DNA of 64,000 nt from an uncultured Pseudomonadales bacterium. Lineage in GTDB: Bacteria > Pseudomonadota > Gammaproteobacteria > Pseudomonadales > Cellvibrionaceae. The translations under genes and the position numbers were made by a program. Shown piece by piece: positions 62,849-64,000 of this stretch; the stretch's first letter is position 1; each line of letters starts with the position of its first letter. The notes below the pieces were generated by a model. That model had not been told where the DNA came from. It did not search any database and was given only the letters and a program-made list of their open reading frames with translations. Where the stretch lies: NCBI GenBank assembly GCA_947494095.1, contig CANLTI010000010.1, positions 1 through 64,000 on the forward strand, in the 5' to 3' direction.

Positions 62849-63952
62849 ATGGCACAAGGCAAGGTTACGGTTAACAACCTCAATTTATCCCAAGGCGCTA
62901 CGCCAGAAGTTGAGCGTAAGCTGTTATTTATTGGCACCTGCGCCACCGGCGTTGGCTCGGTTATTTCACTCAATAGCCAAAGTGATTTAAATATTTTATT
63001 GGGCGCGGCTAAATCAGAATTAAAAACTCAAGCGCTGGCAGCTCAGCTAAACGGTGGTGAAAATTGGCAGGCCTATGCTGCCCCGCAAAAAAATAATACA
63101 GATTGGCGTATTACTGCCAGTGATGCGTTTAGCAGCGTATCGGTTGAGGGGGTCGTCATTTGTAGCCCTGCGACGACTAAAGCTGCCGTGGTCGCCATTG
63201 GTGATGCCCTAGAAAGCTTTCGCACAACCAAAGCTCGCCGCTTATTTGCCTTAGTGGCCACCGCTAGCATAAGCGGTACTCAAACATGGGCCACCTACGA
63301 AACCACCCAAGCGGCTATTACAAACGGCGTAGCGGCGTACCGCGTAGCCTGTGTGCCGTTATTGCACGGTAACGATGTAGGCGCGCTGGCTGGGCGCTTA
63401 TGCAACCGTGCAGTATCTATTGCCGATAGCCCCATGCGCGTTGCCACCGGCCCCGTATTGGGCCTAGGTACTAGCGTATTAGATAAAGACGGCAACCCGC
63501 TAAGCGATGCCACTTTAGCCGCGCTAGATGCTAACCGGCTAAGTGCTGTACAGCGTTACGTTGATTACCCAGGCACTTACTTTGGCGACTGCAATTTGCT
63601 TGATGCCCCAGGTGGCGATTATCAAGTGATCGAGCATTTACGCGTGGTGGATAAAGCCGCCCGCGCTGTACGTGTTTTATCGATTGCACGTGTGGCTAAC
63701 CGCAGCTTTAACAGTACGCCTATTAGCATTGCTGCGAATAAAACCTACTTTGCACGGCCCTTGCGTTTAATGAGCCAAAGCACCGTATTTAATGGCGAAC
63801 ACTTCCCTGGTGAAATTAAACCCCCGAGTGACGACGCCATAACAATACAGTGGCTCAGTAAAACCCAAGTGGTTATTTATTTAAAGCTAAAGCCGTACAA
63901 CAGCCCCAAAGATATTACCGCCAATATCGTGTTGGACTTAGCCAGCCACTAA
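62849..63952 (+). CDS. Contractile tail sheath protein (DUF2586, HP1/K139 type)
   Basis: 367 residues. QGKVTVNNLNLSQGATPEVERKLLFIG at the start, FRTTKARRLFALVATA, YRVACVPLLHGNDVGALAGRL and YVDYPGTYFGDCNLLDAPGGDY are those of the DUF2586 sheath family found in HP1-, K139- and kappa-like phages rather than of P2 FI itself. A further gene, presumably the tail tube, would begin at about 63997. Confidence 0.85.
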   Translation: MAQGKVTVNNLNLSQGATPEVERKLLFIGTCATGVGSVISLNSQSDLNILLGAAKSELKTQALAAQLNGGENWQAYAAPQKNNTDWRITASDAFSSVSVEGVVICSPATTKAAVVAIGDALESFRTTKARRLFALVATASISGTQTWATYETTQAAITNGVAAYRVACVPLLHGNDVGALAGRLCNRAVSIADSPMRVATGPVLGLGTSVLDKDGNPLSDATLAALDANRLSAVQRYVDYPGTYFGDCNLLDAPGGDYQVIEHLRVVDKAARAVRVLSIARVANRSFNSTPISIAANKTYFARPLRLMSQSTVFNGEHFPGEIKPPSDDAITIQWLSKTQVVIYLKLKPYNSPKDITANIVLDLASH

Positions 63953-64000
63953 GCGGCGAAATTTAATGTTTTAAATAATGATGACGGGTGATTGATATGG

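Larger units (their letters stand above)
44402..64000. mobile_element. P2/HP1/K139-like prophage, left part
   Basis: An integrase next to the tRNA-Phe 3' end points toward it. Repressor, excisionase-like and primase-helicase genes and P2-type Q, P, O, N, M, L, R, S and sheath genes follow in virion-gene order. attL should lie within or just after the tRNA 3' end. attR, the rest of the tail, lysis genes and possibly more lie beyond base 64000. The left boundary is approximate. Confidence 0.9.

Overview
The window reads as chromosome of a marine-type gammaproteobacterium, most likely Cellvibrionaceae or a close relative. The clues are poly-serine linkers behind lipobox signal peptides, a TtpC-type TonB cluster with a DUF3450 protein, and an otherwise standard gammaproteobacterial gene set. 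A P2/HP1/K139-like prophage sits downstream of a tRNA-Phe gene and runs off the right edge.

Layout. 1-461: upstream region of a ribosomal RNA operon on the minus strand, with three tandem promoters and a boxA-type leader; the 16S gene itself should lie just left of base 1. 616-1618: rhodanese gene with an ArsR-type, probably persulfide-sensing, repressor and its candidate operator. 1794-5764: dbpA helicase, a TrmH-type methyltransferase and a DUF885 lipoprotein. 5863-10259 and 13982-17573: two separate modules, each pairing a Tat-exported DUF1501 or DUF1552 protein with a large heme-binding lipoprotein. Around and between them are a response regulator, a zinc-ribbon protein, a diguanylate cyclase, and (18318-21088) a histidine kinase divergent from a LuxR-type regulator. 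21155-26384: six-gene TonB energy-transduction operon with a candidate Fur box. 26688-31954: folA, thyA, lgt, ptsP, rppH. 32163-35068: HAD phosphatase, a lipoprotein, an HDOD protein. 35136-36705: gcvH and gcvT. 36905-42555: VanZ-like protein, iron ABC permease, HD-GYP protein, iron-binding protein. 42786-44271: mutY and yggX. Copies of one dispersed intergenic repeat family lie at about 11.4, 36.8 and 38.1 kb.

Prophage (about 44.4 kb to beyond 64 kb). Order: integrase and repressor leftward; excisionase-like protein, primase-helicase and a winged-helix paralogue of its C-terminus rightward; a 389-bp non-coding block bounded by a perfect 28-bp inverted repeat and filled with copies of TTGGACACA (candidate replication origin); a run of small unknown genes; an Xre-type regulator; a C4/CI-like antisense RNA locus; a lipoprotein and an Ogr-like activator leftward; then P2-type head and tail genes Q and P (leftward) and O, N, M, L, R, S and tail sheath (rightward). 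No lysis gene lies between L and R.

How it fits together. The TonB operon and the FbpA/FbpB genes both carry Fur-like sites and would act in iron uptake. Several c-di-GMP or signalling proteins (GGDEF, HD-GYP, HDOD) are scattered through the host part. The prophage appears to have layered control: a P2-C-like repressor with repeated operators, a second Xre regulator, an antisense-RNA switch and an Ogr-like late activator.
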